From contig NZ_BMRN01000001.1 of NCBI RefSeq assembly GCF_014648655.1, positions 550,092 to 614,091 on the forward strand: 64,000 nucleotides of DNA, written 5' to 3'. The position numbers and the translations under genes are program-made. This stretch comes from Streptomyces atratus. GTDB lineage: Bacteria; Actinomycetota; Actinomycetes; Streptomycetales; Streptomycetaceae. Shown here piece after piece: positions 15,228 through 23,894 of this stretch (position 1 is the stretch's first letter; each line of letters opens with the position of its first letter). A model generated the notes under the pieces. That model worked only from the letters and a program-made list of their open reading frames with translations. It was not told the origin of the DNA and ran no database searches.

Positions 15228-15744
15228 GGACCTCACCCCGTATGTCGACACCCTCCGCCGCGAACTCGCGGTGGCCGCCGAAGCCGGCGGCGACGAAGCC
15301 CGCGAGCTGGCAGAGAGGCTCACCGCTCCCCTGGAGTCGGCGACCCGGCTGACCATGCTCAACGTGCTCTCCGCCGCGATGGACGAGATCACCCGCGAAC
15401 TCGCCCCCGGCTCGGTCGACGTACGGCTGCGCGGGCTCGACCCCGACTTCGTGGTGACACTGCCGCCCACCGACGGCGGCACCATGGAAACGGCCGCCGC
15501 GCCCGTCGAACCGTTCAAGACCGCGGCCCCGGCCGACGGCGACGAGGGCGGCACCGCCCGCGTCAACCTGCGTCTGCCGGCCCACCTCAAGGCGCGCGCC
15601 GAGGAGGCCGCGGGCCGCGAGGGCCTGTCGGTCAACGCGTGGCTGGTGCGGGCCGTGTCGGCCGCGGTCGACGGCGGCACCCGGCCGCGTACGACGCAGA
15701 AGACCCACACCATCGGACAGAGCATCACGGGCTGGGTGCGCTAG
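15226..15744 (+). CDS. Ribbon-helix-helix (HicB/Arc-like) DNA-binding regulator
   Basis: A 172-residue protein. The C-terminal part (about 103-146) is an Arc/HicB-type ribbon-helix-helix: ARVNLRLPAHLKARAEEAAG gives the strand and first helix, and LSVNAWLVRAVSAAV the second helix. The N-terminal 75 residues (YVDTLRRELAVAAEAGG...) are helical and unlike a HicB partial RNase H fold, so this is not a classical antitoxin; no HicA-like gene is adjacent. The ATG at 15226 overlaps the operator palindrome. It precedes DUF4097 and ABC exporter genes in a conserved-looking actinomycete order and probably represses them and itself through the 10/11-bp spaced sites. Confidence 0.88.
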   Translation: MDLTPYVDTLRRELAVAAEAGGDEARELAERLTAPLESATRLTMLNVLSAAMDEITRELAPGSVDVRLRGLDPDFVVTLPPTDGGTMETAAAPVEPFKTAAPADGDEGGTARVNLRLPAHLKARAEEAAGREGLSVNAWLVRAVSAAVDGGTRPRTTQKTHTIGQSITGWVR

Positions 15745-15826
15745 CCGCGCCCCCGCCCGCACCACCTCACCCACACCACGTCCCACCAGCGGGGACGCCC
15801 CAAGGACTCAAGAGGACGGGACAGCC

Positions 15827-16669
15827 ATGCCTTCTTTCGACACTCCCGAAGCGATCTCGGTCACCGCACGCGTGGAAGCAGGTTCCATCCAGTTCACCGC
15901 GGGCGACCGCCTCGACACCGTCGTCGAGATGCGGCCCCGCAACCCGAAGAAGGACCTGGACGTGCGGACCGCCGAGCAGACCGAGGTCACGTACGCGGGC
16001 GGTGTACTGACCGTCAGGACGCCCAAGTCCAATCTGTTCGGCCGCACCGGCATCGTCGACGTGACGGTCGAACTGCCCACCGGCTCACGCATCGACATGA
16101 CCGGCGCCTGGACCCAGGTACTCGGCGAGGGCCGGCTCGGCGAGGTCCGCGTGAAGACCTCGTCCGGCGACGTCCGCCTCGACACGACCGGCCCGCTGAA
16201 GCTGACCGCGTCGCACGGCTCGATCACCGTGGACCGGGTCGAGGGCACGGCCGAGATCACCACCAGCTCCGGCAGCCTGCGCGTCGGCCTCGTCGACGGC
16301 CCCGCCGTCCTGAAGAACTCGCACGGCACCACGACCGTCGGCGCCGCGACCGGCGAGCTGCGGGTGAGCGGCGCCAACGGCGACATCGAGATCCGGCGCG
16401 CCGAGGACTCGATCACCGCCACCACCGCTCACGGCACCCTGCGCGTGGGCGAAGTGGCCTGCGGAACCGTCCAGTTGGAGACGTCCTACGGTGCCATCGA
16501 GGTCGGCGTCCGCGAGGGCACCGCCGCCTGGCTCGATGTCACCTCGGGCTCCGGCCAGGTGCGCAACACACTCACCGCGTCCGAGGCCCCGGAGGAGACC
16601 GAGGACACCGTCAAGATCCGCGCCCGCACCCGGCACGGCAACATCGACATCCGCCGCGCCAGGGCCTGA
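15827..16669 (+). CDS. DUF4097-type beta-helix repeat protein
   Basis: A 280-residue protein with repeating beta-strand turns of the DUF4097 family (for example VKTSSGDVRLDTTGPLKL, TASHGSITVDRVEGTAEI, TSSGSLRVGLVDGPAVL, NSHGTTTVGAATGEL, SYGAIEVGVREGTAAWL), forming a right-handed beta-helix or stacked sheets. It has no signal peptide and no catalytic residues, so a cytoplasmic scaffold or sensor role is likely. RBS AGGACGGG lies upstream of ATG 15827. It sits between the RHH regulator and the ABC exporter genes and is likely co-transcribed with them. Confidence 0.85.
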   Translation: MPSFDTPEAISVTARVEAGSIQFTAGDRLDTVVEMRPRNPKKDLDVRTAEQTEVTYAGGVLTVRTPKSNLFGRTGIVDVTVELPTGSRIDMTGAWTQVLGEGRLGEVRVKTSSGDVRLDTTGPLKLTASHGSITVDRVEGTAEITTSSGSLRVGLVDGPAVLKNSHGTTTVGAATGELRVSGANGDIEIRRAEDSITATTAHGTLRVGEVACGTVQLETSYGAIEVGVREGTAAWLDVTSGSGQVRNTLTASEAPEETEDTVKIRARTRHGNIDIRRARA

Positions 16670-16743
16670 ACGCCTCCATACCCCGCACCACCCCCAACCC
16701 GCCCACTCCCCCTGCCACTTCATCCTTCGAACGGGAGGACTCC

Positions 16744-17814
16744 ATGCCTTCTTCTGTCATGCCCACGTCCAGGCGAGGTGACGGTCACCCGGCTCCGGCC
16801 GCCGTCTCCACCGCCGGCCTGCGCAAGTCGTACGGCGACAAGACCGTCCTCGACGGCATCGACCTGCACATCCCGGCCGGGTCCGTGTTCGCACTGCTCG
16901 GACCCAACGGCGCCGGCAAGACCACCGCCGTGCAGATCCTGTCCACGCTCATCACCGCCGACGGCGGTCAGGCCCAGGTCGCGGGCCACGACGTCGCCAC
17001 GTCACCGGACGGGGTGCGCGCCGCGATCGGCGTCACCGGGCAGTTCTCCGCCGTGGACGGGCTGATCACCGGTGAGGAGAACATGTTCCTCATGGCGGAC
17101 CTGCACCACCTCTCCAAGCGCGAGGGGCGGCGGGTCACCGCCGAGCTGCTGGAGCGCTTCGACCTCGTCGAAGCCGCGAAGAAGCCCGCCTCCACCTACT
17201 CCGGCGGCATGAAGCGGCGCCTGGACATCGCCATGACCCTGGTCGGCAACCCCAGGATCATCTTCCTCGACGAGCCCACCACCGGCCTCGACCCCCGCTC
17301 CCGCCACAACATGTGGGGCATCATCCGGGAACTGGTCACGGGCGGCGTCACCGTCTTCCTCACCACCCAGTACCTGGATGAGGCCGACGAGCTCGCCGAC
17401 CAGATCGCCGTCCTCAACAACGGCAAGATCGCCGCCCAGGGCACCGCCGACGAGCTCAAGCGGCTCATCCCGGGCGGGCATGTACGGCTCCGCTTCTCCG
17501 ACCCGTCCGCCTACCAGGCCGCCACAGTCGCGCTGCGCGAAATCACCCGGGACGACGAGTCCCTCACCCTGCAGATCCCCAGCGACGGCAGCCAGCGCGA
17601 GCTGCGCTCCATCCTCGACTGGCTGGACTCCGCCGGCATCGAGGCCGACGAACTCACCGTGCACACCCCCGACCTCGACGACGTGTTCTTCGCTCTGACC
17701 GGCTCCACCGTGCCCAAACAGCCCAGCCAGCCCAGCCAGCCCAGCCAGCCCAGCCAGCCCAGCCAGCCCAGCCAGCCCAGCCAGCCCAGCCAGCCCAAGG
17801 AGGATGTCCGATGA
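16744..17814 (+). CDS. DrrA-like ABC exporter ATP-binding protein
   Basis: A 356-residue ATPase subunit. Walker A GPNGAGKTT is at about residues 58-66, the signature is STYSGGMKRRL, Walker B is IIFLDEPTTGLDPRSR, and the H-loop region follows (FLTTQYLDEADELADQIAVL). The C-terminal DrrA-type accessory domain (about 245-318, PDLDDVFFALTG) is present. It energises export by the permease encoded next, typically of drugs or self-made metabolites. RBS GGGAGG precedes ATG 16744. The C-terminus carries eight Pro-Ser-Gln triplets before the stop, unusual for the family. Translationally coupled to the permease by an ATGA overlap. Confidence 0.93.
   Translation: MPSSVMPTSRRGDGHPAPAAVSTAGLRKSYGDKTVLDGIDLHIPAGSVFALLGPNGAGKTTAVQILSTLITADGGQAQVAGHDVATSPDGVRAAIGVTGQFSAVDGLITGEENMFLMADLHHLSKREGRRVTAELLERFDLVEAAKKPASTYSGGMKRRLDIAMTLVGNPRIIFLDEPTTGLDPRSRHNMWGIIRELVTGGVTVFLTTQYLDEADELADQIAVLNNGKIAAQGTADELKRLIPGGHVRLRFSDPSAYQAATVALREITRDDESLTLQIPSDGSQRELRSILDWLDSAGIEADELTVHTPDLDDVFFALTGSTVPKQPSQPSQPSQPSQPSQPSQPSQPSQPKEDVR
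17722..17793 (+). repeat. 9-bp tandem repeat (CCCAGCCAG x8) in ABC gene tail
   Basis: Eight identical 9-bp units encode (Pro-Ser-Gln)8 just before the stop of the ATP-binding protein. Perfect identity at nucleotide level indicates recent slippage; copy number should vary between isolates without breaking frame. Confidence 0.95.
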
Positions 17815-18602
17815 GCTCCCTGTCCCTCGCCGTACGCGACTCATCCACAATGCTGCGCCGCAACCTCCTGCACGCGCGGCGCTACCCGTCCCTCACCCTG
17901 AACCTGCTGCTCACGCCGATCATGCTGCTGCTGCTCTTCGTCTACATCTTCGGCGACGTGATGAGCGCCGGCCTCGGCGGCGGCGGCGCCGACCGCTCCG
18001 AGTACATCGCCTACCTCGTGCCGGGCCTCCTGCTGATGACCATCGGCAGCACCACGATCGGCACCGCGGTGTCCGTCTCCAACGACATGACCGAGGGCAT
18101 CATCGCCCGCTTCCGCACGATGGCGATCCACCGCGGCTCGGTGATCATCGGGCACGTCATCGGCAGCGTGCTGCAGTCAGTCATGAGCGTGGTCCTCGTC
18201 GGCGCCGTCGGCGTGGCCATCGGCTTCCGCTCCACCGACGCCACCGCCCTGGAATGGATCGCGGCATTCGGGCTGCTCACACTGTTCGCCCTGGCGCTCA
18301 CCTGGATCGCGGTCGGGATGGGCATGGTCAGCCCGAACGCCGAGGCCGCCAGCAACAACGCGATGCCGCTGATCTTCCTCCCACTCATCTCCAGCACCTT
18401 CGTCCCGGTCGACGCGATGCCGGGCTGGTTCCAGCCCATCGCCGAGTACCAGCCGTTCACCCCGGCCATCGAGACCCTGCGCGGCCTCCTGCTCGGCACC
18501 GAGATCGGCAACAACGGATGGCTCGCGGTCGCCTGGTGCCTGGGACTGGCCACGCTCGGCTACTTCTGGTCGAAGGCGGTTTTCAACCGCGACCCCAAAT
18601 AG
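17811..18602 (+). CDS. DrrB-like ABC-2 type permease
   Basis: A 263-residue membrane protein with about six helices (first at residues 33-49, LLLTPIMLLLLFVYIFG). ABC-2 family features are present: LVPGLLLMTIGSTTIGTAVS, the following coupling region NDMTEGIIARFRTMAI, and IFLPLISSTFVPVDAMPGWF. It forms the membrane channel for the DrrA-like ATPase. It starts by a four-base overlap with that gene. Substrate unknown. A strong perfect hairpin follows the stop. Confidence 0.92.
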   Translation: MSSLSLAVRDSSTMLRRNLLHARRYPSLTLNLLLTPIMLLLLFVYIFGDVMSAGLGGGGADRSEYIAYLVPGLLLMTIGSTTIGTAVSVSNDMTEGIIARFRTMAIHRGSVIIGHVIGSVLQSVMSVVLVGAVGVAIGFRSTDATALEWIAAFGLLTLFALALTWIAVGMGMVSPNAEAASNNAMPLIFLPLISSTFVPVDAMPGWFQPIAEYQPFTPAIETLRGLLLGTEIGNNGWLAVAWCLGLATLGYFWSKAVFNRDPK

Positions 18603-18647
18603 CCGAGACGACCCGCGCGAGCCCGGCTCCCGCAACTCGTTCCGCCC

Positions 18648-18688
18648 GGGGCGGCGTACACCGACACCACGTCGGCGTACGCCGCCCC
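18648..18688 (+). terminator. Strong hairpin terminator after the ABC permease
   Basis: Twelve-base perfect arms GGGGCGGCGTAC (18648-18659) and GTACGCCGCCCC (18677-18688), with an inner CCGAC/GTCGG stem. No U-tract. A close copy lies at 45340-45380 downstream of a kinase gene. Confidence 0.75.
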
Positions 18689-18867
18689 GTCCGCGCGTTC
18701 CTCGCGCGGGCTGCCGGCCGCCGCGGCGTTCGCGGTACAGCTCGTCGAGAGGAGGCAGGCCTGCCCTGCCTCCTTGACCAACACCGACTGCATGGCGTTC
18801 ACACACCGCATAGATGATTCACCGTGATTCGACACCGAGGTCCGCGCTCCTCAACTACCTTGCTGCC

Positions 18868-21468
18868 GTGGACCAATTGATCACCGAAGATCCGACGAGC
18901 ATCGGCCCGTATCGCCTGATAGCCCGTCTGGGCGCGGGCGGTATGGGCCTGGTGTACCTGGGACGCTCGGAAGCCGGACGAACCGTGGCTGTGAAGGTGG
19001 TGCAGGCCGAGCACGCCCAGCACCCGGAATTCCGCAGGCGGTTCGCACGCGAGGTGGCGGCTGCCCGGCGGGTGGGCGGGACCTGGACGGCAGCCGTGCT
19101 CGACGCCGACACCGAGGCCCCGGTGCCCTGGGTGGCGACCCAGTACATCCCCGGGCCCGATCTGACCACCGTGGTCGCCAAGGACTTCGGGCCGCTGCCC
19201 GAGCACTCGGTCCGCACCCTCGCCAACCGCCTGGCAGTGGCTCTGCAGTCGGTCCACGGGGCGGGCCTGATCCACCGCGACCTCAAACCGTCCAACGTAC
19301 TGGTGACGGTGGACGGCCCGCGCGTGATCGACTTCGGTATCGCACGGGCCATGGACAGCCTCGCCGGGGACAGCCTGCACACCCGCACCGGGATGCTCAT
19401 CGGATCCCCCGGCTTCATGTCGCCCGAGCAGGTGCGCGGCCTCGAACTCACCCCGGCCAGCGATGTGTTCTGCCTGGGTGCCGTCCTCGTCTACGCCGCC
19501 ACCGGCCGCCTCCTCTTCGGCGCCACGGAAACCGGCCTGAACGCGCACCTCTTCCGGATCGCGGAGGAGGAAGCGGACCTGACCGGCGTACCGGACTCAC
19601 TCGTCGGTCTCGTACGCGCATGCCTGCACAAGGACCCGGCACAGCGGCCCACGCCCGCCGACGTGGCCGCCCGTACGGCCACCGACCAGGGCGGCGAATG
19701 GCTGCCCGGCTCGGTACTCGCCCAACTCGGGCGCCACGCGGCCCAGTTGCTGGACTTCGCCCCGGAGACAAGGACCGCGCAGCCGGACCCCCGCATCCCT
19801 GCCCAGGCCAATCGTCCCCCGCAGCCCCAGCCGCTTCCCCCACCTCCCGCCTACACCCCGACGACCCCGGCGGACCTCCACCCGGCGCCGCCGGGGTTCG
19901 CGCCATCCGCGGGCCCGGTGCCGGGTGCCTGGCCTCCGTCACCGGCCCCGGCCGACGTCCGTGGTCCGCACCCCAGGCGCTGGTGGGGACTGGCTGTGGC
20001 CGTGCTGGCGCAACTGCTGGTGCTGATCGGCACGACGACCACGAACATGGCACTGCCGTCCATCTACGCCGATCTGGGCCTCGGTGCCGACGACCTGGAC
20101 TCGTTGCCCCTCGCCTCTGCACTGGCATTCGGCGCACTGCTGCTGCTCGGCGGACACATCACTGATCTCATCGGCCGCAAACGGACGTTGATCACCGGTC
20201 TGGTCGGCTACGCGGTGGCGGGCGTGATCGGCGGCTTGTCCCCTTCTTTCGGCGTGCTCATCGGGGCCAACGTCCTGCAGGGCGCGTCCGCCGCGCTGCT
20301 CTCATCGGCCGTGCTGGCCCTGGTATCGGCCGGCTTCACCGATCCGAAGGAGCGAGGCAGGGCTTTCGGGATCTATGCGGCGATCGCCGGCGGCGGAACG
20401 GCGATCGGCCTGTTCGCGGGCGGATGGCTGATCGACAGTCTGAGCTGGCGCTGGTGCTTCTACGCCGGCGTCCCGCTCGCCGTGACAGCGGCGATCGGTG
20501 CGGCCGCCCTGGTGCACGACGGCCCGGTCCGCTCCCCTGCCCGCCTCGACGTTCCGGGCCTGCTGCTCGGCTCCGTCGGGCTTGCCGCCCTCGTCTACGG
20601 CTTCGGCCGGGCCGAGCCGCGCGGCAAGATGGATCTCCTGGTCGTGGTCCTCCTCGTGGGCGGGCTCGCCCTGCTCCTGGTCTTCGCCTGGTGGCAGACC
20701 AGGACGACCAACCCGCTCCTGCCGCCGTACGTCTTCAAGGACCGCAACCGCGTCGGCTCCTGCCTCGCCCTGGCCTTCTTCGGCATGGGCATGCTCGTCC
20801 AGCACCTGGTACTGACCAGGTACCTGCAGGGTGCCCTCGGCTATACCCCGTCCCAGATCGGTGTGGCCCTGCTGCCCATGGCCGGTGCGGTCGTCATCGC
20901 CTCCACCCAGGTCTCCGCCCGCCTGTACCGCCGGCTGGCGCCCCGCGGCCTCATCGTGCCGGGCCTGGTCCTGGCGGCGATCGGCCTGGCACTCCTGACC
21001 GGCCTCGACTCCGACAGTGCGTACGCCACCCAGGTGCTGCCCGGCACTCTCCTCATCGGCTTCGGTCTCGGCCTGGCCTTCGTGCCGCTCTTCGCCACCG
21101 CGACCGGCGGGATCGCCCCGCAGGACTCCGGCGGGACCTCGGCGATGGTCAACACGGCCCAGCAGTCGGGCGGCTGGGCGGCCATGCCCCTGTTCGGCGG
21201 CATCCTCGCCTCGGCGGTCTCCGCCCGCCTGGATCACACATCAGGCGCTCCTGAGGGCTTGACCGAAGCGGCCGAGCAAGGCTTCCTGCTCAGCCAACAG
21301 AACCTTCCGGCGTCACTGCCCAGTGTCGTCAGGGAGGCCGACAGGGCGGTCCTGGGCGGCTACTCCGTCATCCTTTGGTGGGCGGTCGGCCTCACGCTGC
21401 TCGCGGGCCTGCTCGCCGGCCTGCTGGTCACGGCCAAGGCTCCGAGTGGTGACGCCGGCTCCCGTTGA
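18868..21468 (+). CDS. Fused Ser/Thr protein kinase - 14-TM MFS transporter
   Basis: An 866-residue fusion. Residues about 10-270 are a complete Hanks kinase: glycine loop LGAGGMG, VAVKVV lysine, HRDLKPSN catalytic loop, DFGIARAM, and SPEQ in place of APE. A Pro-rich linker (about 300-365, RPPQPQPLPPPPAYTP) leads to a DHA2-type drug:H+ antiporter with about 14 helices (about 375-855), including GHITDLIGRKRT (loop 2-3 motif) and GRAFGIYAAIAGGGTAIG (motif C-like). The transporter half resembles EmrB/QacA-type efflux pumps. GTG 18868 is preferred because related kinases begin there; ATG 18814 is an in-frame alternative. Neither has a clear ribosome site. Phosphorylation control of the attached pump is a natural inference. 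Confidence 0.9.
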   Translation: MDQLITEDPTSIGPYRLIARLGAGGMGLVYLGRSEAGRTVAVKVVQAEHAQHPEFRRRFAREVAAARRVGGTWTAAVLDADTEAPVPWVATQYIPGPDLTTVVAKDFGPLPEHSVRTLANRLAVALQSVHGAGLIHRDLKPSNVLVTVDGPRVIDFGIARAMDSLAGDSLHTRTGMLIGSPGFMSPEQVRGLELTPASDVFCLGAVLVYAATGRLLFGATETGLNAHLFRIAEEEADLTGVPDSLVGLVRACLHKDPAQRPTPADVAARTATDQGGEWLPGSVLAQLGRHAAQLLDFAPETRTAQPDPRIPAQANRPPQPQPLPPPPAYTPTTPADLHPAPPGFAPSAGPVPGAWPPSPAPADVRGPHPRRWWGLAVAVLAQLLVLIGTTTTNMALPSIYADLGLGADDLDSLPLASALAFGALLLLGGHITDLIGRKRTLITGLVGYAVAGVIGGLSPSFGVLIGANVLQGASAALLSSAVLALVSAGFTDPKERGRAFGIYAAIAGGGTAIGLFAGGWLIDSLSWRWCFYAGVPLAVTAAIGAAALVHDGPVRSPARLDVPGLLLGSVGLAALVYGFGRAEPRGKMDLLVVVLLVGGLALLLVFAWWQTRTTNPLLPPYVFKDRNRVGSCLALAFFGMGMLVQHLVLTRYLQGALGYTPSQIGVALLPMAGAVVIASTQVSARLYRRLAPRGLIVPGLVLAAIGLALLTGLDSDSAYATQVLPGTLLIGFGLGLAFVPLFATATGGIAPQDSGGTSAMVNTAQQSGGWAAMPLFGGILASAVSARLDHTSGAPEGLTEAAEQGFLLSQQNLPASLPSVVREADRAVLGGYSVILWWAVGLTLLAGLLAGLLVTAKAPSGDAGSR

Positions 21469-21743
21469 TCCCGTGCCCCGGCCGATTCGCCGGCCCGGCA
21501 GGGTGCGGGCACTCCATGACGATGTACGGGACGCCGATCGAGCAGCGTGAAGCTCAGCCGGAGGCCGTACGTCTCCTGCCGCACGGCCTGCACATACGAG
21601 CCAGAGATAGACCCTTTCCGGACGCGATTGCGCCACGCCGCTGACGTCGAGGTCACCGAAGACATCCTCGATCTCGACCGTTCATGCGCCTTCGACGCCG
21701 CCGAAGCCTCCGGCGTCTCCGGCGCCCCCGGAGGAGGAAACAC

Positions 21744-22325
21744 GTGCACGCACGCCGGTCACGTATACGCGCCCTCGCCGCGACTTTGACCGCGACGGTG
21801 ATCGCGGGTGCCGCCGCGGCATCGGCGGCTTCCGTTCCCCGAACGCTCGCAGTGGCGGACCGGGCCGAGCTGTCCCGGCTCGCACAGAGCTATCTGCAAC
21901 AGCGCGCCGACCTGGTCACCCGGCCCGCCGCGCAGTCCCCCGTCCCCGAACCTCCGACCACCGCCACCCCGTCGATGCGCGCCGGTCTGCGGATGGAATT
22001 CGCCGCGCTGGTCCGTCGGGGCCGCGCCTACCAGCAGGCCGACGGCGGGTACATCCGCGCCATGGTCGAGGTGAAGGTGAACGACACGGCCGTGAACGGG
22101 CGCACCGTGTCCCTGCACATCACGGAGGACGCCCGCCTCTACCACCCGTTGACACCCGCTCAAGTGACCGAGGGTGCTCCGGAATACGAGGAGTACGCGC
22201 TTCCCCACACACTGACCTTCACCCGCACCCCTTCAGGAGCCTGGCTGCTCGCCTCGGACAGGCCCGAACTGAACGACGGGGACCTCGCGCCGAGCACCCA
22301 GGTCACCACGCCCCGCACGGCATGA
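21744..22325 (+). CDS. Secreted protein with N-terminal signal peptide, unknown function
   Basis: A 193-residue exported protein. The start is GTG 21744, preceded by GGAGGAGGAAACAC. The signal peptide is basic (HARRSRIR) followed by LAATLTATVIAGAAAASAA and probable cleavage near Ala-Ser-Ala. The mature part has a helical segment (ELSRLAQSYLQQRADLV), then a beta-rich region (MVEVKVNDTAVNGRTVSLHI; EEYALPHTLTFTRTPSGAWL). It resembles the N-terminal region of some secreted actinomycete amidase-like proteins but has no catalytic domain, so it could be a stand-alone or truncated form. Single gene; a gene remnant begins 29 bases after its stop. Confidence 0.75.
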   Translation: MHARRSRIRALAATLTATVIAGAAAASAASVPRTLAVADRAELSRLAQSYLQQRADLVTRPAAQSPVPEPPTTATPSMRAGLRMEFAALVRRGRAYQQADGGYIRAMVEVKVNDTAVNGRTVSLHITEDARLYHPLTPAQVTEGAPEYEEYALPHTLTFTRTPSGAWLLASDRPELNDGDLAPSTQVTTPRTA

Positions 22326-22354
22326 GCGTCTTGACGTTCCGCCTCACAACGAAC

Positions 22355-22568
22355 GCATGCACGCGGAAGCGCAGCTGACCAAGTACCGAGCACATCTCGA
22401 CTGGATGGAGGGCGCCTCGCTTCCTTCCGACGAGTCCCGGGACTTCATTCACGCTGTCTCACTCCAACTTCAAGGAAGTTCAGGATGCCCGAGGTCAACT
22501 GGGAAGAGCCTCACTGCGGTGAGGGAAACAACTGCTTCAGGCTCGGCACAGACACAGAAGGCAACGGC
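22355..22568 (+). pseudogene. Remnant: DUF5753 C-terminus plus DUF397 N-terminus
   Basis: Bases 22357-22480 translate to AQLTKYRAHLDWMEGAS... ESRDFIHAVS, the C-terminal end of a WhiJ-like DUF5753 regulator nearly identical to the intact copy ending at 28223. The expected TAA is replaced by CAA. A DUF397 gene then begins at ATG 22485 (MPEVNWEEPHCGEGNNCFRL) and breaks off at about 22568, where sequence of an unrelated gene in the opposite orientation begins. Everything upstream of the DUF5753 tail is missing. Confidence 0.85.
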
Positions 22569-22633
22569 TTGGCGTGGGCCTTGATGTAGCTGGACTTGCC
22601 TGCGCCGGGCGGACCGGTGATGACGTACAGCAT
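22569..22633 (-). pseudogene. Truncated start of a phage-type AAA/P-loop ATPase gene
   Basis: From ATG 22633 (preceded by GAAGGG) the minus strand reads MLYVITGPPGAGKSSYIKAH, an intact Walker A start typical of small phage or ICE ATPases encoded beside HNH endonucleases. After about 21 codons the frame runs into the DUF397 remnant, so this is a deletion or integration junction. Confidence 0.75.
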
Positions 22634-22660
22634 GTAGATACCCTTCACGCAGGGGGTGCC

Positions 22661-22846
22661 GTGAGCGGTCGCGAAGACTGGCATGACGACAGCGAGTACG
22701 AGGCATTGGCCGCGGATGGTGAGCGCCGAGCAGCTACTGCCCTGAAGGGCATGTTTGCCGCGGTGGCGCTGGCTGCTGCGGCATTGATCGCGGCGGTAGT
22801 CGCTTTGATTGTCTGGGTGTTTCTGGTTCTGCTTGAGAGAGGCTAA
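22661..22846 (+). CDS. Small single-pass membrane protein of the phage-like remnant
   Basis: A 61-residue protein. GTG 22661 follows AGGGGGTG. The N-terminal half is polar (SGREDWHDDSEYEALAADGE) and the C-terminal half is one long hydrophobic helix (MFAAVALAAAALIAAVVALI). It is divergent from the truncated ATPase gene and convergent with the HNH gene. Such small membrane proteins are common in actinophage and ICE accessory blocks; role unknown. Confidence 0.6.
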   Translation: MSGREDWHDDSEYEALAADGERRAATALKGMFAAVALAAAALIAAVVALIVWVFLVLLERG

Positions 22847-22858
22847 GCCCGTCTCCGT

Positions 22859-23131
22859 TCACCACCTCCGTGACGTCTTGAGCGGCTGCGGGCCGATGCG
22901 CGCGCCCTTCTGCGAGTTGCACCGCCTGTGCATGGACCCGGCGTTGGCCGGGTCGAGGGGGCTGCCGCCCTTGGACAGCGGCATGATGTGGTCGAGGGTG
23001 AACGACAGCGGGTGCCGCGGGTCGAGGTTCGGGTCGATGTTGTGGCCGCACCGCCAGCACGGGTGGCCGAGGACCTTCAGCTCGGCGACGAGGCGGCGGT
23101 AGGGGCGCCCGTTGCGCGGGGTGCCGGCCAC
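22859..23131 (-). CDS. HNH endonuclease, phage-like
   Basis: A 90-residue protein with a complete HNH fold: zinc Cys pair GHPCWRCGHNID, the first catalytic His in FTLDHIMPLSKGG, Asn in DPANAGSMHRRCNSQKG. GTG 23131 is chosen because AAGGAG lies nine bases upstream; GTG 23140 would abut that site. In phages these enzymes sit near packaging genes or act as homing-type nickases. It follows the small two-helix membrane gene by 13 bases. Confidence 0.85.
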   Translation of the reverse strand: MAGTPRNGRPYRRLVAELKVLGHPCWRCGHNIDPNLDPRHPLSFTLDHIMPLSKGGSPLDPANAGSMHRRCNSQKGARIGPQPLKTSRRW

Positions 23132-23144
23132 GGGCGCCACCTCC

Positions 23145-23399
23145 TTACAGGTCGTCGCCGAGGACCTCGCGTCGGGCAGCGAGTGCCTTGCGGTTGAGGG
23201 CATTGCTCATGCGGATCGCCACGAAGGTGAGCAGGAAGAAGCAGACCGTGAACAGGATCTGGGTGATGGTGCTGACGACACTGATGTCGCGAGTGGCACC
23301 AGCGGTGATCAGCATGATCGCGTTGCCGGAGAGCCAGGCGAACCAGATGCGGAACTTCTCGACCCGCACGGCCTTCTGTACGTCGCTGTAGCTGGGCAT
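23145..23399 (-). CDS. Small two-helix membrane protein
   Basis: An 84-residue protein beginning MPSYSDVQKAVRVEKFRIWF, with two hydrophobic helices (about residues 16-34 and 43-62) and a basic C-terminal tail (ALNRKALAARREVLGDDL). ATG 23399 follows GGGGGG. I do not recognise a family. It lies between the HTH gene and the HNH gene on the same strand, as part of the phage-like remnant. Confidence 0.65.
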   Translation of the reverse strand: MPSYSDVQKAVRVEKFRIWFAWLSGNAIMLITAGATRDISVVSTITQILFTVCFFLLTFVAIRMSNALNRKALAARREVLGDDL

Positions 23400-23500
23400 T
23401 GCGTCCCCCCAGGGATGTGCTGTGGAGGGGGCAGTGTGGCATGTGCGTGCGCACGGCGTGGAGGAAATGCGAAGACCAGCCATCAGCATCCTCAACTCCG

Positions 23501-23737
23501 TCAGGCGGCGTTCGCGACTTCGGGCAGCGGCGGCGGCTCGCCGGGGGTGATGAGCTCTCGCGTCCACTCGTCGCGCTCGGCTTTGTTCAACTCGAAGACT
23601 CTGTATCGGACGTTGCCCCTGCCGGACCCATGCCGCCGAATCCGCCCTTCATGAGCCCAGCGTCGGATCGTCACGCCAGGCCGGCCCGCGTAGTAGGCGG
23701 CATCCTTCTCGCTGACGAGTCCACGAACAGCGGCCAT
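23501..23737 (-). CDS. Excisionase-like winged HTH DNA-binding protein
   Basis: A 78-residue MerR/excisionase-type protein: VSEKDAAYYAGRPGVTIRRW is the HTH, followed by the wing (GRIRRHGSGRGNVRYRVFEL). ATG 23737 follows GGAGG. In integrative elements such proteins direct excision or regulate replication. No integrase lies in the window, so the element appears to be a remnant. Confidence 0.8.
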   Translation of the reverse strand: MAAVRGLVSEKDAAYYAGRPGVTIRRWAHEGRIRRHGSGRGNVRYRVFELNKAERDEWTRELITPGEPPPLPEVANAA

Positions 23738-23894
23738 GTTCACCTCCGCCGGGTACGGCTGAGGGCCACCCCGTGGGGTGACCCTCAACGACACACGTGT
23801 CCAGTGAGGCAGACGATACGTTCGCCCACGTCATCACGTCAAGCTATGGCCGTTTCTCCCGCGATAGGGGCCCACTATCCACCAGACTGACCTC

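Noticed and set aside
15226..15744. HicAB toxin-antitoxin pair
   Set aside because: No HicA-like small gene is adjacent and the N-terminal domain is not the HicB partial RNase H fold.
23797..23894. Small regulatory RNA or attachment site
   Set aside because: No stable hairpin with terminator or tRNA-like sequence seen; evidence insufficient.
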